64,000 nucleotides of DNA from DASREM01 sp035652095. Lineage in GTDB: Bacteria > Acidobacteriota > Terriglobia > Terriglobales > Acidobacteriaceae. The notes beneath the pieces are model-generated. The model saw nothing but the letters and a program-made list of their open reading frames with translations, was not told the DNA's origin and searched no databases. Of the stretch, positions 30,382-39,501 are shown one piece after another. The position numbers were made by a program, and so were the translations under genes. How positions within the stretch are numbered: the stretch's first letter is position 1; every line of letters starts with the position of its first letter. Location of the stretch: the NCBI GenBank assembly GCA_035652095.1, contig DASREM010000028.1, positions 310,001 through 374,000 on the forward strand. The letters run 5' to 3'.

Positions 30382-31209
30382 TCATCTGAGTTGATTCGCA
30401 TGCGACGGGTCTGGCGAGGTTGCGGTGTTCAGGTCTACATGCAGTTTCTGCGCCGGATCTATCCCTGGGGGATAGCAGTTGCCGTCACGGTTGTAATTCG
30501 CCGGACACTTCGCGGCAACATCGCCGCGCTTGGGAGATTGCGCAAACTGCCACACTTCCGCGAACGGCACACCGCTCCCGCTGGGTTGCGGGGGCGGATT
30601 GGATACGGCGCATCCGGGCGATGGTGGACAGGCATCATTCGTGACCCAATAGGTGATGTCACGCGAGCCGGCGTTCTGCTTGATGTCTTGCGCGGTAATC
30701 ACGTTCTTACCGGGACTGTCTTCCGCGGGCATTCCTGAGCAGTACACCCCGGGGCGAAACCCTGCCCGGGTGATTCCATCGATCCATGCGTGGAGATAGG
30801 CGCGCTGCTCGGGGAGCATGCGCCCCCCTTGCTCCTGGTCAACAAAGATGATGGTGCCGGTTGCGAACCCCTCTCTCCTGGCCGCATTCACCGCCTGGCC
30901 GGCATCGGACTCTCCGATTCCAGCGGCATTTTTCCCGAGCTCGTTGTAGAGGCGGCCGTTGAACAGGACGAGAAATCCGAAACCCTCATTCACCAGGCGC
31001 TGTCGTTTGCCAGCCCATGTATTCGAGGTTTCTCCGGGAGGATTATTCAGCCAATATCCAGAGTAAGAAAACGTTCTTCGGAGAGCCGCGAGATTGGCAT
31101 CTCCGGGGTATTGATTGCGATCAAAGCCCAGGTAGGCAGGGCGAGGCGGGGTAGTGTCGGATGCGGAGAGCGAGATCAGCAGGGCCAGCACGGGAAGAAG
31201 AGGCTTCAC
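30382..31209 (-). CDS. Secreted DUF1906 glycoside-hydrolase-like protein
   Basis: A signal peptide (MKPLLPVLALLISLSASDT) opens the 275-residue protein. The remainder fits the DUF1906/Rv2525c group of TIM-barrel, lysozyme-like proteins: YLGFDRNQYP, the acidic FVDQEQGG segment and RPGVYCSGMP. The Trp-rich end (VWQFAQSPKRGD) and a late Asp (VDLNTATS) are typical. It probably acts on cell-wall glycans in the periplasm, but activity has been shown for few members. It has six Cys, consistent with disulfides outside the cell. Genes on both sides diverge or converge, so it is monocistronic. Confidence 0.8.
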   Translation of the reverse strand: MKPLLPVLALLISLSASDTTPPRPAYLGFDRNQYPGDANLAALRRTFSYSGYWLNNPPGETSNTWAGKRQRLVNEGFGFLVLFNGRLYNELGKNAAGIGESDAGQAVNAARREGFATGTIIFVDQEQGGRMLPEQRAYLHAWIDGITRAGFRPGVYCSGMPAEDSPGKNVITAQDIKQNAGSRDITYWVTNDACPPSPGCAVSNPPPQPSGSGVPFAEVWQFAQSPKRGDVAAKCPANYNRDGNCYPPGIDPAQKLHVDLNTATSPDPSHANQLR

Positions 31210-31358
31210 GCTGGAATGGTAAATCTCGAAGATTGCCGAGGAAAGGGCGGGCAGTAAGCCTCATGAAAGAATACACAGGCAAGTTGCATCGATACGAACC
31301 GGAGACGTCCGCTTCGCACTACGTGATAAAGTTTGCCTAGCGCCTCTCTTTCTGCGTC

Positions 31359-32711
31359 ATGGAACCGAAGATAGTTCTCATCAATTTGATGGTGAAGCTG
31401 GGCGTAGCGGCGTCGGCGGCCAGCATCCTGGGGAGATCGGTCGAGTTCAAGTCACTGCTGTTTCGCGAGGAACGTACACTCAAACAGAAAATCTACCTGG
31501 TGCTCTGGATTGGCATTCCCCTGGCATTGGGGGTGTGGATCCGCTTCAGTTTCCATAATTTCTTTGGCAGCGATCTTTCGCTGGAGACGGCCATTCTCCT
31601 GGGCGTGGTGGTCGGCCGATTCGCGGGAGCGTCGACTGGCATCCTGTTGGGCGTTCCTGCCCTTCTTCATGGCGAATGGGCGACTTTGCCACTGCTGGTG
31701 CTTGCGGGATTCCTGGCCGGACTGCTTCGCGAGATCGCGCCCAATCGTGATGAGATCTGGTCGTTCTCTCCCTTCATTGATCTCAGCATCTACCGCTGGA
31801 TTCGACGGAACCTGCCGAAGCCGCGCCTGTTCGACTGGCAAATCATGTTCTTTCTGACCATCGTGGGACTGCGGTTCGTACATACCGAACTCGCCCGCTT
31901 TGCGCCCAACGCGACGTTCAGCCCGGAGCACGGAAACCTGTGGGTGGAGATCGCGATCTATGCGTGTTCGGTGATGGTGATCGGAACCGAGTTGAAGATC
32001 TGGAATAGCGTGCGCATCCAGATCAAGCTCGAGGAGCAGGAGCGGCTGTTGCTGCATGCGCGGATGGAGGCGCTGCAGAACCAGATCAACCCGCATTTTC
32101 TGTTCAACACCCTGAATTCGGTTTCGTCGCTGGTGCGGTTTGATCCGGATACCGCCCGCGAGATGATCATCAAGCTGGCGACCATTTTGCGCAGGCTGCT
32201 CAGCAGCGGCGATGCATTCGTTCCGCTGCGCGAGGAACTGGAGTTCATCGACAACTACCTGGATATCGAAGTGGTGCGCTTTGGGCGCGACAAGCTGCGA
32301 GTCGTAAAAGAGCTGGAGGCGGATTCGCTCGACGTCATGGTGCCCAGCATGCTGCTGCAACCGCTGGTGGAAAATTCGATCAAGCACGGATTGTCGTCCA
32401 AGGTAGAAGGCGGCAGCATCTATCTGCGTAGCCGGCTTGCGAACTCCAAGCTGGTGATTGAAGTCGAGGACGACGGCGTGGGTATGGGATCGGCGACGCT
32501 ACTGGAGCGGCCAAGTGGACTGGGCGGGACCGGCATCGGGATGGCAAACGTGGCGGAACGCCTGAAGGTGCTCTATGGCGAAACTGCGCGCATGACCATC
32601 GACAGCAGGGAAGGGAAAGGTACGCTGGTGCGCTTGCGGCTGCCGGTGCTGCAAACCCAGGGAGCGATTCCGGAGGCGATCTACGAAGAGCGTTCCAGCA
32701 CCCGGCGGTAG
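31359..32711 (+). CDS. LytS/YehU-type sensor histidine kinase
   Basis: The 450-residue protein has about six hydrophobic segments in its first 220 residues (a 5TMR-like input region), a short linker, then the His_kinase domain: QINPHFLFNTLNSVSSLVRF holds the phospho-His, and HATPase_c landmarks follow (PLVENSIKHGL, VEDDGVGMG, GTGIGMANVAERL). It senses something at or in the membrane and phosphorylates a LytTR-type regulator. No response regulator is adjacent, so the partner is encoded elsewhere. Its stop overlaps that of bshA by 31 nt on the opposite strand. Confidence 0.9.
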   Translation: MEPKIVLINLMVKLGVAASAASILGRSVEFKSLLFREERTLKQKIYLVLWIGIPLALGVWIRFSFHNFFGSDLSLETAILLGVVVGRFAGASTGILLGVPALLHGEWATLPLLVLAGFLAGLLREIAPNRDEIWSFSPFIDLSIYRWIRRNLPKPRLFDWQIMFFLTIVGLRFVHTELARFAPNATFSPEHGNLWVEIAIYACSVMVIGTELKIWNSVRIQIKLEEQERLLLHARMEALQNQINPHFLFNTLNSVSSLVRFDPDTAREMIIKLATILRRLLSSGDAFVPLREELEFIDNYLDIEVVRFGRDKLRVVKELEADSLDVMVPSMLLQPLVENSIKHGLSSKVEGGSIYLRSRLANSKLVIEVEDDGVGMGSATLLERPSGLGGTGIGMANVAERLKVLYGETARMTIDSREGKGTLVRLRLPVLQTQGAIPEAIYEERSSTRR

Positions 32712-33820
32712 AAGTCCTCGTATTGAGGGATGATTCTGCTGGAGCAGAAGCGGGCGCGGGCCGAATCGCGGGCGGCCTTGCTGATCTTTCTCAGGTAGGC
32801 CTCGTCGCCCAGCATTTGGATAGCGTAGCGCGCCATCGTATTCACATCCCCCACATCCGCCATGAATCCATTCACGCCGTGCTCGATGACCTCGGGCACG
32901 CCACCGACCCGGGTGGCGATAGGAACGACTTCGCAAGCCATGGCTTCGAGAGCGGCCAGTCCGAACGATTCCAGTTCGCTGGGCACCAGCATGATGTCGG
33001 CGATGGCGAGTTTCTCTCGAATGTCGTCCTGTTTGCCGAGAAACAAGACATCGTTATGTAAGCCCTTCTGTACCGCCAGCCATTCCGCGCGCGAACGGTC
33101 GGGGCCATCGCCAATCAGCAGCAGCTTCGACGGAATCTGCTGGTGAACCTTGTCAAAGATCTCGATGGTATCGGTGACCCGCTTGACCGGGCGGAAATTG
33201 GAAAGATGGACCAGAACGCGTTCGCCGTTGGGCGCGTATTCCTTGCGCCGCTCGGCGGCTTCGGGATCGCGCACATACACGTCACAATTCACGAAATTGT
33301 AAATGACCTGGATGCTGTTGCGGACATCGAACTCGCGCATGGTGCGGTCGCGAAGGTACTCAGAGATCGCCGTCACCCCGTCGCTCTGTTCGATGGAGAA
33401 ACGCGTGATGGGCAGGTAAGAACGGTCCAGGCCCACCAGCGTGATGTCGGTCCCGTGCAGCGTGGTGACGAAGGGAAGTGCGCGGGCGCGAGGCTTTGCG
33501 GCCAGCATCTGGCGGGCGAGGAGCGCGCTTACGGCGTGCGGAATGGCATAGTGCACGTGCAACAGGTCGAGGTCGTATAGTTCAGAGACTTCAGCCATGC
33601 GAGTGGCCAAAGCCAGATCGTACGGTGGGTAGTCAAAAAGGGGGTACCGCGAGACTTCCACCTCGTGATAATGGATGTACTGATGAGGCTTCAGGCGAAC
33701 CGGCTGGGCGTAGGAGATGAAATGAACTTCGTGTCCGCGCTCGGCCAATTCCAGGCCTAGCTCAGTCGCCACCACTCCACTCCCGCCGTAAGTGGGATAA
33801 CAGGTAATCCCGATCTTCAT
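32681..33820 (-). CDS. bshA: N-acetyl-alpha-D-glucosaminyl L-malate synthase BshA
   Basis: The ATG at 33820 gives the usual BshA N-terminus, MKIGITCYPTYGGSGVVATE, in a 379-residue GT4 enzyme. ISYAQPVRLKPHQY, HYAIPHAVSALLARQML and the donor motif ESFGLAALEAMACEVVPIAT are the family pattern. It transfers GlcNAc from UDP-GlcNAc to L-malate, the first step of bacillithiol biosynthesis, in the cytosol. bshB and bshC are not in the window, so the pathway is incomplete here. Its 3' end overlaps the convergent histidine kinase by 31 nt. Confidence 0.9.
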   Translation of the reverse strand: MKIGITCYPTYGGSGVVATELGLELAERGHEVHFISYAQPVRLKPHQYIHYHEVEVSRYPLFDYPPYDLALATRMAEVSELYDLDLLHVHYAIPHAVSALLARQMLAAKPRARALPFVTTLHGTDITLVGLDRSYLPITRFSIEQSDGVTAISEYLRDRTMREFDVRNSIQVIYNFVNCDVYVRDPEAAERRKEYAPNGERVLVHLSNFRPVKRVTDTIEIFDKVHQQIPSKLLLIGDGPDRSRAEWLAVQKGLHNDVLFLGKQDDIREKLAIADIMLVPSELESFGLAALEAMACEVVPIATRVGGVPEVIEHGVNGFMADVGDVNTMARYAIQMLGDEAYLRKISKAARDSARARFCSSRIIPQYEDFYRRVLERSS

Positions 33821-33902
33821 GCCCGACCTTTCGTGTCTACTGCACATTCGATGGTGCTAGTAATACCTGGATTCATATTCTGCGGGGTTAGACGGGATTT
33901 GG

Positions 33903-34604
33903 CTAGGATTGGTTCGGAGCGGCGCCGATTCCTGAAAAGGTTGTGTCCAGAGATTCGAGGTATTGCTGAAAACGGACCTGGGAAGCATCGTCAAGCCCAA
34001 CGAATTCGATCCCCATTCCGACCCCGCCATCGCTGGCCCGAACGATGCCGGTCGTATCAACTTTCTCGGAACCGATCCAGAAAACCAAACGCACCTTGGT
34101 GCCGAGAGGAAGGGGGATCATGGTCTCAATGTAACAGCCGCGCCCTCCAATGTCGGTGGCATGAGTCTGCATGTGAGCGCCGCCGCCCCGTTCATCGCGA
34201 ATCTCCATGGGGAACTTGATGCGGTGGCGAACAAATTTGCGTTTGTTGCGACCATCAGGTTTGGCGGGGCCCGCCGCGGGAGCAGGCTCCGGGCTCGGCG
34301 CACCGCCCAACTCATCCTTCCATGGACACGGTTGTCCGGTAAGGATATGCACGCCTGCCTGGATTTTCTGCAAGTGCCCGGCATCGATGACCCAAATCAC
34401 CCGAAACCGGGCCTTGACGGTTCCCAGTTGGACGCCGATGGTATCGCCGGCGGTGAGTTGATGTTCGAGTCCGGAGAGGAGCGCGCCTTCGCTGCTGATA
34501 TTGCGAGCGTGGGCATTCTGGAAGAAGGGATGGCCGTCAGAGTCCATGCCCCAGACTCGGACGATGAGATCGGTCTGCAGTCGCGGTTCAGGCCTTTCCT
34601 GCAT
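33903..34604 (-). CDS. Double PilZ-domain protein
   Basis: The 233-residue soluble protein contains two PilZ-like domains. The first (about 1-90) has NISSEGALLSG but lacks a clear RxxxR. The second (about 120-220) has RKFVRHRIKFPMEIRDE, then DIGGRGCYIETMIPLPLG and GIEFVGL, so it retains the basic switch of c-di-GMP receptors. It probably controls motility or exopolysaccharide output through c-di-GMP. No diguanylate cyclase lies near. It precedes bshA by 82 bp on the same strand; no link is evident. The linker between domains is Pro/Ala-rich. Confidence 0.85.
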   Translation of the reverse strand: MQERPEPRLQTDLIVRVWGMDSDGHPFFQNAHARNISSEGALLSGLEHQLTAGDTIGVQLGTVKARFRVIWVIDAGHLQKIQAGVHILTGQPCPWKDELGGAPSPEPAPAAGPAKPDGRNKRKFVRHRIKFPMEIRDERGGGAHMQTHATDIGGRGCYIETMIPLPLGTKVRLVFWIGSEKVDTTGIVRASDGGVGMGIEFVGLDDASQVRFQQYLESLDTTFSGIGAAPNQS

Positions 34605-34688
34605 AACGAGGCTTCTCAGGCCCTCTCTAAGGAATCAATGATAACGCGCCTCTCAAGCTATCACGGATTACAAAGGTTGGTACTCAAG

Positions 34689-35543
34689 TTACCTCAGGTC
34701 GCGATAGGAGATCAGCTCAATTCCACAGCGTTCGAGGAGGGTGCGGCTGCGGGGCGAGGTCAAGATTTCCAGTTCCCGAACTCGTGACTCAAGTAATCGC
34801 GTACCCGCGCCTTGAAGCTGGGCGTCGTTGTAGCCGGGATGGCAGACGAATTCCCAGGTGCCTTGGGGCAGGTTTCCTATCAGAGACTCAAATAAGTCCT
34901 GATCCAGAGAGCCGGTGGCGACAATTCCGATCGTGCCATCGGTGGTGCGCAGACCAGCAGCCTCGACCTGCCTGCGGAAACGGCTGGCGAGCAGGTGAAG
35001 AGTGCGCACCTGAAAGTAACGTTTCCAAAGTGCGGGCCGGTGTTTCAGCAACCCGAAAGCTGCGGGTTCGAAGGGATTGCGGATGGCTGCAATCCCGCAG
35101 GCCCGGGCGGCTCGCAGCACGGGAGCGGTTACCGCTGGAAACACGTGGCTGTGTTTGTGAGAGTCGAGGTGAGAGACCTTTACGCCGCTAGCCTGGATTT
35201 TCCTGATCTGTGCGGCGGTCTCCTCCTCGACTTGTGCGGGATCTAACTTCGAGGGCGCGGGAGCGAATTCGGCCAACTTTCCTCGAAAGCGGCTGCCATC
35301 TCGTCCCAGCAACGATGGGATGCGGGCGGGCGCAGTGACTGGAATTCCGTCCACCAAAACAACATGACATCCGATGGCGAGGGTGGGAGTTTTTTTTGCG
35401 AGTGCAATCGCCTCGTCAAAAGCCTGGGTGTTGGCCATCAGCGTGGCTGAAGTGATCAAGCCTTGCTGGTGGCCTTCCATGATGGCGCGGTTGACGCCCG
35501 AGGTGAGGCCCAAGTCGTCGGCATTGATGATGAGGCGGCGCAA
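34689..35543 (-). CDS. YdjC/ChbG-HpnK-type carbohydrate deacetylase
   Basis: The start is TTG (RRLIINADDLG follows). The 284-residue protein has the conserved NADDLGLTSGVN motif with the metal Asp, IGCHVVLVDG with a metal His, RIPSLLGRDG as in HpnK members, HLDSHKHSHVFPA with a second His pair, and WEFVCHPGYND. This is a metal-dependent deacetylase of N-acetyl sugars (chitooligosaccharide-type) or of hopanoid-linked sugars. Hopanoid genes are absent nearby, so the HpnK reading rests on motif similarity only. It is cytosolic. Confidence 0.85.
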   Translation of the reverse strand: MRRLIINADDLGLTSGVNRAIMEGHQQGLITSATLMANTQAFDEAIALAKKTPTLAIGCHVVLVDGIPVTAPARIPSLLGRDGSRFRGKLAEFAPAPSKLDPAQVEEETAAQIRKIQASGVKVSHLDSHKHSHVFPAVTAPVLRAARACGIAAIRNPFEPAAFGLLKHRPALWKRYFQVRTLHLLASRFRRQVEAAGLRTTDGTIGIVATGSLDQDLFESLIGNLPQGTWEFVCHPGYNDAQLQGAGTRLLESRVRELEILTSPRSRTLLERCGIELISYRDLR

Positions 35544-35586
35544 GAATCAGGATAGCAGTCCTCGCCCTCGATCATGATTGCGAAGT

Positions 35587-35616
35587 TTGACCCTGGTTTT
35601 GCGGCTCACGTATAGT
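35587..35616 (+). promoter_or_regulatory. Promoter of tRNA-Val
   Basis: TTGACC (35587-35592) and TATAGT (35611-35616) are 18 bp apart, matching -35 and -10 consensus at 5 of 6 and 5 of 6 positions. Transcription would begin near 35623, about 50 nt before the mature tRNA. Confidence 0.65.
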
Positions 35617-35672
35617 GAGATTCAAGCCCTTTCGTGAAGATGTTCTATCTTTTGCGAGCCTGCACAGGCATT

Positions 35673-35749
35673 GGGCGGTTAGCTCAGCTGGTTAGAGCGC
35701 CTGCCTTACAAGCAGGAGGTCGCAGGTTCGAGTCCTGCACTGCCCACCA
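35673..35749 (+). tRNA. tRNA-Val (anticodon TAC), CCA encoded
   Basis: A complete cloverleaf of 77 nt is visible. The acceptor arms GGGCGGT/ACTGCCC pair (one G-T), the D arm contains AGCTCAGCTGGTTAGAGC, and the anticodon stem CCTGC/GCAGG encloses CTTACAA, giving anticodon TAC. The T arm is CGCAGGTTCGAGTCCTGCA. The discriminator is A and CCA is encoded in the DNA. It reads GUA and, by wobble, other valine codons. Confidence 0.97.
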
Positions 35750-35787
35750 AAATCTTAGCTGCAAGCGTAGCGATATTCGGACTCACT

Positions 35788-36156
35788 CTATTTGGATTTG
35801 GGCTGCCACAACCCTAGAATTGCGCCAGTGGGATCTCGAATGAAGCTCAGATAACCCATGCCCATGACTTCGGTGACATCTTTCATTATCTCGGCGCCGA
35901 GCGACTTCGCTTTCTCGGTTGTGGCATGGATGTCGTCCACCAGAGCGTAGGCAACCCATCCGGACGGACCGCCTGATACCTGCTTCATGATCCCTCCCCC
36001 GGTGCCGTCACCGACTTTGATCAGGGTGTAGGTTCCTTCGGGCACTTCGGGATTCTGCATATCTTCGAGTTGCCACTGAAACAGCTTCGAGTAGAACGCC
36101 TTCGCTTTTTGCGGATCGGGAGTGTTCAGTTCCACATGGACGAATGGATTGGCCAT
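35788..36156 (-). CDS. VOC-family (glyoxalase-like) protein
   Basis: The 122-residue protein has the two beta-alpha-beta-beta-beta modules of the vicinal-oxygen-chelate superfamily: FVHVELNTPDPQKAKAFY, YTLIKVGDGTGGGIMKQ, then GWVAYALVDDIHATTEKAK and a C-terminal FIRDPTGAILGLWQPK. The metal-ligand positions (His 7, Glu) fit in part. Many such small proteins have no proved activity. It is cytosolic and stands alone between tRNA-Val and a convergent-side phosphoesterase. Confidence 0.82.
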   Translation of the reverse strand: MANPFVHVELNTPDPQKAKAFYSKLFQWQLEDMQNPEVPEGTYTLIKVGDGTGGGIMKQVSGGPSGWVAYALVDDIHATTEKAKSLGAEIMKDVTEVMGMGYLSFIRDPTGAILGLWQPKSK

Positions 36157-36287
36157 GATTTCTCCTTACTGGATGTCACGTTCGGTGCTGCGACTCTGTT
36201 ACACGCAGGAATACAGATTGTCCGTTTGGATGAGAGTCTTGTCCCGCCGAGTTGGACGCTTTGCGCGTCATGACCGCGCGGTACCGC

Positions 36288-37190
36288 TCAATGGCAGTTA
36301 CCGGAGCCGGAATCGGTGAATGATCGCCCGGCTTCGGGGATGAACTGCCAATCGTAGCTCAGCCGATGAAGCGTCAGCTTCAGCACTCCGAAAGTGTCGG
36401 CATTCCGGATTTCGCTGTTGGGCTGCGTTTGCCCGAATGCGCGATGCGAGTTTTTGCCACCCGTGCCGACCACGAACTCGCGAATGCCATGCGAGGCGTC
36501 GGGCTTTCCGTCGGGATCTTGCGGTGCAAATCGTTCGTAATCGTGATCGTGGCCGTTGATGACGACATCCGCGCCCGCCGTATGCAGCATTTGCCATAGT
36601 GGGCGCATTTCGGGCTCGCTTCCATGCGCAGTACCGGAACTGAATAGAGGGCGGTGAAAATATGCCAGGGTGCAAGCGACCGGATGTTGGGCGAGGTCCT
36701 GGCGCAGCCACTTTCCTTGCGGTGAATCGGGACCGCAGCCGCCGACTGGAATGCACTCGCTGTTGAGGACGACGATGTGCCAGGCTCCGAGGTCGTAGCT
36801 GTAATAGCCCCGGGCGGGATCGCCGGCAGCGGCTCCGAAATAATGGTTGTAACCGGAGGCGCCATTGCTCCGGTATTCGTGATTCCCCGGGGCAGGGCGC
36901 GTGCGATCTTTGAAGCGGCCCCAGGTCGGGCCGTAACAATTGGCAAATTGTTCATCGGTCCCTTGCGGGTAGGCAAGATCGCCGGCGGCGAAGACGGTGC
37001 CCGGAATACTTTCGATCAGCTTTGCCGTGGCCTGCGCTCCGCGAAGATCGTCGCAACTCGCTATATCGCCGGCCCCGACCAGTACGGGGTCGGAACTGGC
37101 CGGCGGTGCGTTCTTGTTTTCAGCGTGGCTGCGCGCACAAAGCGCGGAGGTTAGCAGGAGAGAAAGTGCGAGAGTTTTGGTCTTATTCAT
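36288..37190 (-). CDS. Secreted metallophosphoesterase (purple-acid-phosphatase-like)
   Basis: A signal peptide covers about the first 23 residues. The 300-residue protein contains the calcineurin-like metal motifs in order: GAGDIASC (D-x-x), AAGDLAYPQG (GDxxY), PGNHEYRSN (GNHE), AYFHRPLFS and INGHDHDYERF (GHxH). This ordering fits dimetal phosphoesterases of the purple-acid-phosphatase type. It would release phosphate from esters in the periplasm or outside. The gene is divergent from a large secreted hydrolase, separated by about 180 bp. Confidence 0.88.
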   Translation of the reverse strand: MNKTKTLALSLLLTSALCARSHAENKNAPPASSDPVLVGAGDIASCDDLRGAQATAKLIESIPGTVFAAGDLAYPQGTDEQFANCYGPTWGRFKDRTRPAPGNHEYRSNGASGYNHYFGAAAGDPARGYYSYDLGAWHIVVLNSECIPVGGCGPDSPQGKWLRQDLAQHPVACTLAYFHRPLFSSGTAHGSEPEMRPLWQMLHTAGADVVINGHDHDYERFAPQDPDGKPDASHGIREFVVGTGGKNSHRAFGQTQPNSEIRNADTFGVLKLTLHRLSYDWQFIPEAGRSFTDSGSGNCH

Positions 37191-37370
37191 CTAGAAGGTA
37201 CTGCTTCGTCTATCTATTCTGCCATGGATTATCAGTTGTTCTCTCGTGCAAAGCGGCGCAATTGGAGATCATTGCTCGTGATCTGCGGGATGGCTACAAT
37301 TCGACGCGTGATCCATCCCTACAACACGGAGTGTGTCGTCAGGAACTCCGGAAAATATGTGACACTCATC

Positions 37371-39449
37371 ATGACTGTCCTTCTGAGCATCCTGGGTGCT
37401 GCTGCCCAGGTTCCAGGGGGGACCGTGCGGGTGGATACTTCGCGCCCGATCAACTCCTTCGATCCCGATCGTGCGCTGGGCAGCTCGATTGACGTGCTGT
37501 CGCGCATTGATATCGATCGTGTCTATACCCCTCACATCATCCAGGAATCCCTTTCCGCGGGTTGGGGTCCGATTACGTATCGCAACAACACCGAGCTGCG
37601 CATGGCGGCCTGGCATTGGAACCCGGTGGGGACGTGGAGCGATGCTGCCCATCAAAGCGGATATTTCACCGGCAGCACGGAACTGAAGCAGCCGACCTGC
37701 TACATCCTCGCGTACGCGTTGCCCCACCGCGGGTTTGCGACCAGCGGGGACTCACCGGTGCCAGGGCCGAACTTGACGTATTGGAAGAGCAACCCGTACC
37801 TGACGGCCAAGTTCACCGGAGAAAGCGATGCACTGCATCCGCAGTGGGTGGTCGTTGACTTGAAGGTGGACCAGCAAATCAATGCAGTGCGAATCGAATG
37901 GAAGGAGCCGTACGCGACGGCTTACCAGGTCGAATACTGGGAAGGAACCGCGGCGCTGGATTTCGATGGCGGCCCTAAGGGGCAGTGGAAGACTTTCCCT
38001 TCGGGAGCAGTCAAGGACGCGCGCGGAGGAGATATCACGCTGAAACTGGCCGCGGCTCCGGTGCACTCCCGTTACATTCGCGTACTTATGAGCGAGTCGT
38101 CGAATACCTGCGACGAGCATGGATCGGCGGATATCCGGAATTGCGTGGGCTACGCGGTACAGCGAATTGAGGTGGGCACAGTCGAGGCCGGCGGGAAATT
38201 CGTGCAGAGCGAGAAGGGACCAGGGGAAGAACTGACCGAGTATGTGAGCTCGTCCATCGATCCCTGGCATTCCGCCGCGGATGTCTACGATGAAGGCGTA
38301 TACCAGCACACCGGGTTCGATCTCTTTTATACCAGCGGGATCACCAACGGCCTGCCGCCAACCATCCCGGTGACCATGCTCTACGGGACGCCTGAAGACG
38401 CGGCGGCGCAGATCGCTTACATCGAGAAGCGGGGTTATCCAATCGGATTTGTGGAGATGGGAGAGGAGCCTGACGGCAAGCACATGACCCCTGAGGACTA
38501 TGGGGCCCTTTACCTGCAGTGGGCGACCGCGCTGCACAAAGTCGATCCCAAGCTCAAACTTGGTGGACCTGTATTTGAGGGAGTCAATGAAGACATCCGT
38601 CTGTGGCCCGACTCGCAAGGGCGCGTGTCGTGGATGGGACGATTCGTGGATTACCTGAAATCGCACGGGCGACTGTCGGACTTGGCGTTTGTTTCCTTCG
38701 AACATTACCCATTCGAACCCTGCGCCATCACATGGAAGAATCTCTATAACGAACCCCAGTTGATGAAGCACATCCTGCAGGTCTGGCGCGATGATGGCGT
38801 CCCCAAGAATGTGCCGCTGATGGTGACCGAAGACCATCTGGCCAATCAACTCACCGGCCCGATGACCACGATTTTCGCTGCGCTATGGCTCGCGGACAAC
38901 GTGGGGTCGTTCTTTGAGGGAGGAGGCGCGGTGTTCCATCATTCTCCGATCCAGCCGCAGCGCCTCCAGAACACGTGCCTGGGTTGGGCGTCGTGGTCGA
39001 ACTTCGTCTCGGACGAAAAATATGAAATTGAGGGCTACACCTCGCCGTATTTCGCGGCGCGCATGATCAATGTGGAGTGGGTGCAGCACCGGGCCGGAAC
39101 ACATGTCATGTACAGCGCCTCGTCGGACATCAAGGATGCTGACGGCACTGTGCTGGTGACCTCCTACGCGGTGAAGCGGCCTGACGGAAACTGGTCGCTC
39201 ATGCTGGTCAACCGTGACGAGAGCAACGCGCATTCGGTGCGTGTGAGCTTTGGGGAGAGGGGCGCATTTTCCGGTCCGGTCACCCGGGTTACGTTTGGTA
39301 GAGAGCAGTACGTGTGGATCAACGATGGGATGAACAGCCACGCGGATCCGGACGGCCCCCCGGTGGTCTCGCAAATTGTTGCCGAGGCGGGGACGGTGTT
39401 TGCGCTGCCTGCGGCATCCATCACTGTGCTGCGCGGGAAGGTGCAATGA
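37371..39449 (+). CDS. Secreted glycoside hydrolase-like protein with discoidin domain
   Basis: Several starts are open; ATG 37371 leaves a short signal peptide (MTVLLSILGAAAQVPGG) and about 692 residues, while ATG 37290 or 37224 adds an unusual N-terminus. After an N-terminal part (GSSIDVLSRIDIDRV), a discoidin-like (F5/8 type C) beta domain spans about 140-260 (WVVVDLKVDQQINAVRIEW). The C-terminal region is a clan A TIM-barrel-like domain with FVEMGEEPDGKH and FEHYPF as candidate acidic catalytic sites, then a beta-sandwich tail. It is probably secreted and acts on plant or microbial polysaccharide. A GH family cannot be assigned by eye. Confidence 0.75.
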   Translation: MTVLLSILGAAAQVPGGTVRVDTSRPINSFDPDRALGSSIDVLSRIDIDRVYTPHIIQESLSAGWGPITYRNNTELRMAAWHWNPVGTWSDAAHQSGYFTGSTELKQPTCYILAYALPHRGFATSGDSPVPGPNLTYWKSNPYLTAKFTGESDALHPQWVVVDLKVDQQINAVRIEWKEPYATAYQVEYWEGTAALDFDGGPKGQWKTFPSGAVKDARGGDITLKLAAAPVHSRYIRVLMSESSNTCDEHGSADIRNCVGYAVQRIEVGTVEAGGKFVQSEKGPGEELTEYVSSSIDPWHSAADVYDEGVYQHTGFDLFYTSGITNGLPPTIPVTMLYGTPEDAAAQIAYIEKRGYPIGFVEMGEEPDGKHMTPEDYGALYLQWATALHKVDPKLKLGGPVFEGVNEDIRLWPDSQGRVSWMGRFVDYLKSHGRLSDLAFVSFEHYPFEPCAITWKNLYNEPQLMKHILQVWRDDGVPKNVPLMVTEDHLANQLTGPMTTIFAALWLADNVGSFFEGGGAVFHHSPIQPQRLQNTCLGWASWSNFVSDEKYEIEGYTSPYFAARMINVEWVQHRAGTHVMYSASSDIKDADGTVLVTSYAVKRPDGNWSLMLVNRDESNAHSVRVSFGERGAFSGPVTRVTFGREQYVWINDGMNSHADPDGPPVVSQIVAEAGTVFALPAASITVLRGKVQ

Positions 39450-39501
39450 GTGTGCGCGTAAGGTCCTTCGCCTGCGGCTCACAGAGGTATTGAATGACAT
39501 T

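Noticed and set aside
34689..35543. Hopanoid gene HpnK proper
   Set aside because: Motifs resemble HpnK but no hopanoid genes are adjacent, so only the wider deacetylase family is claimed.
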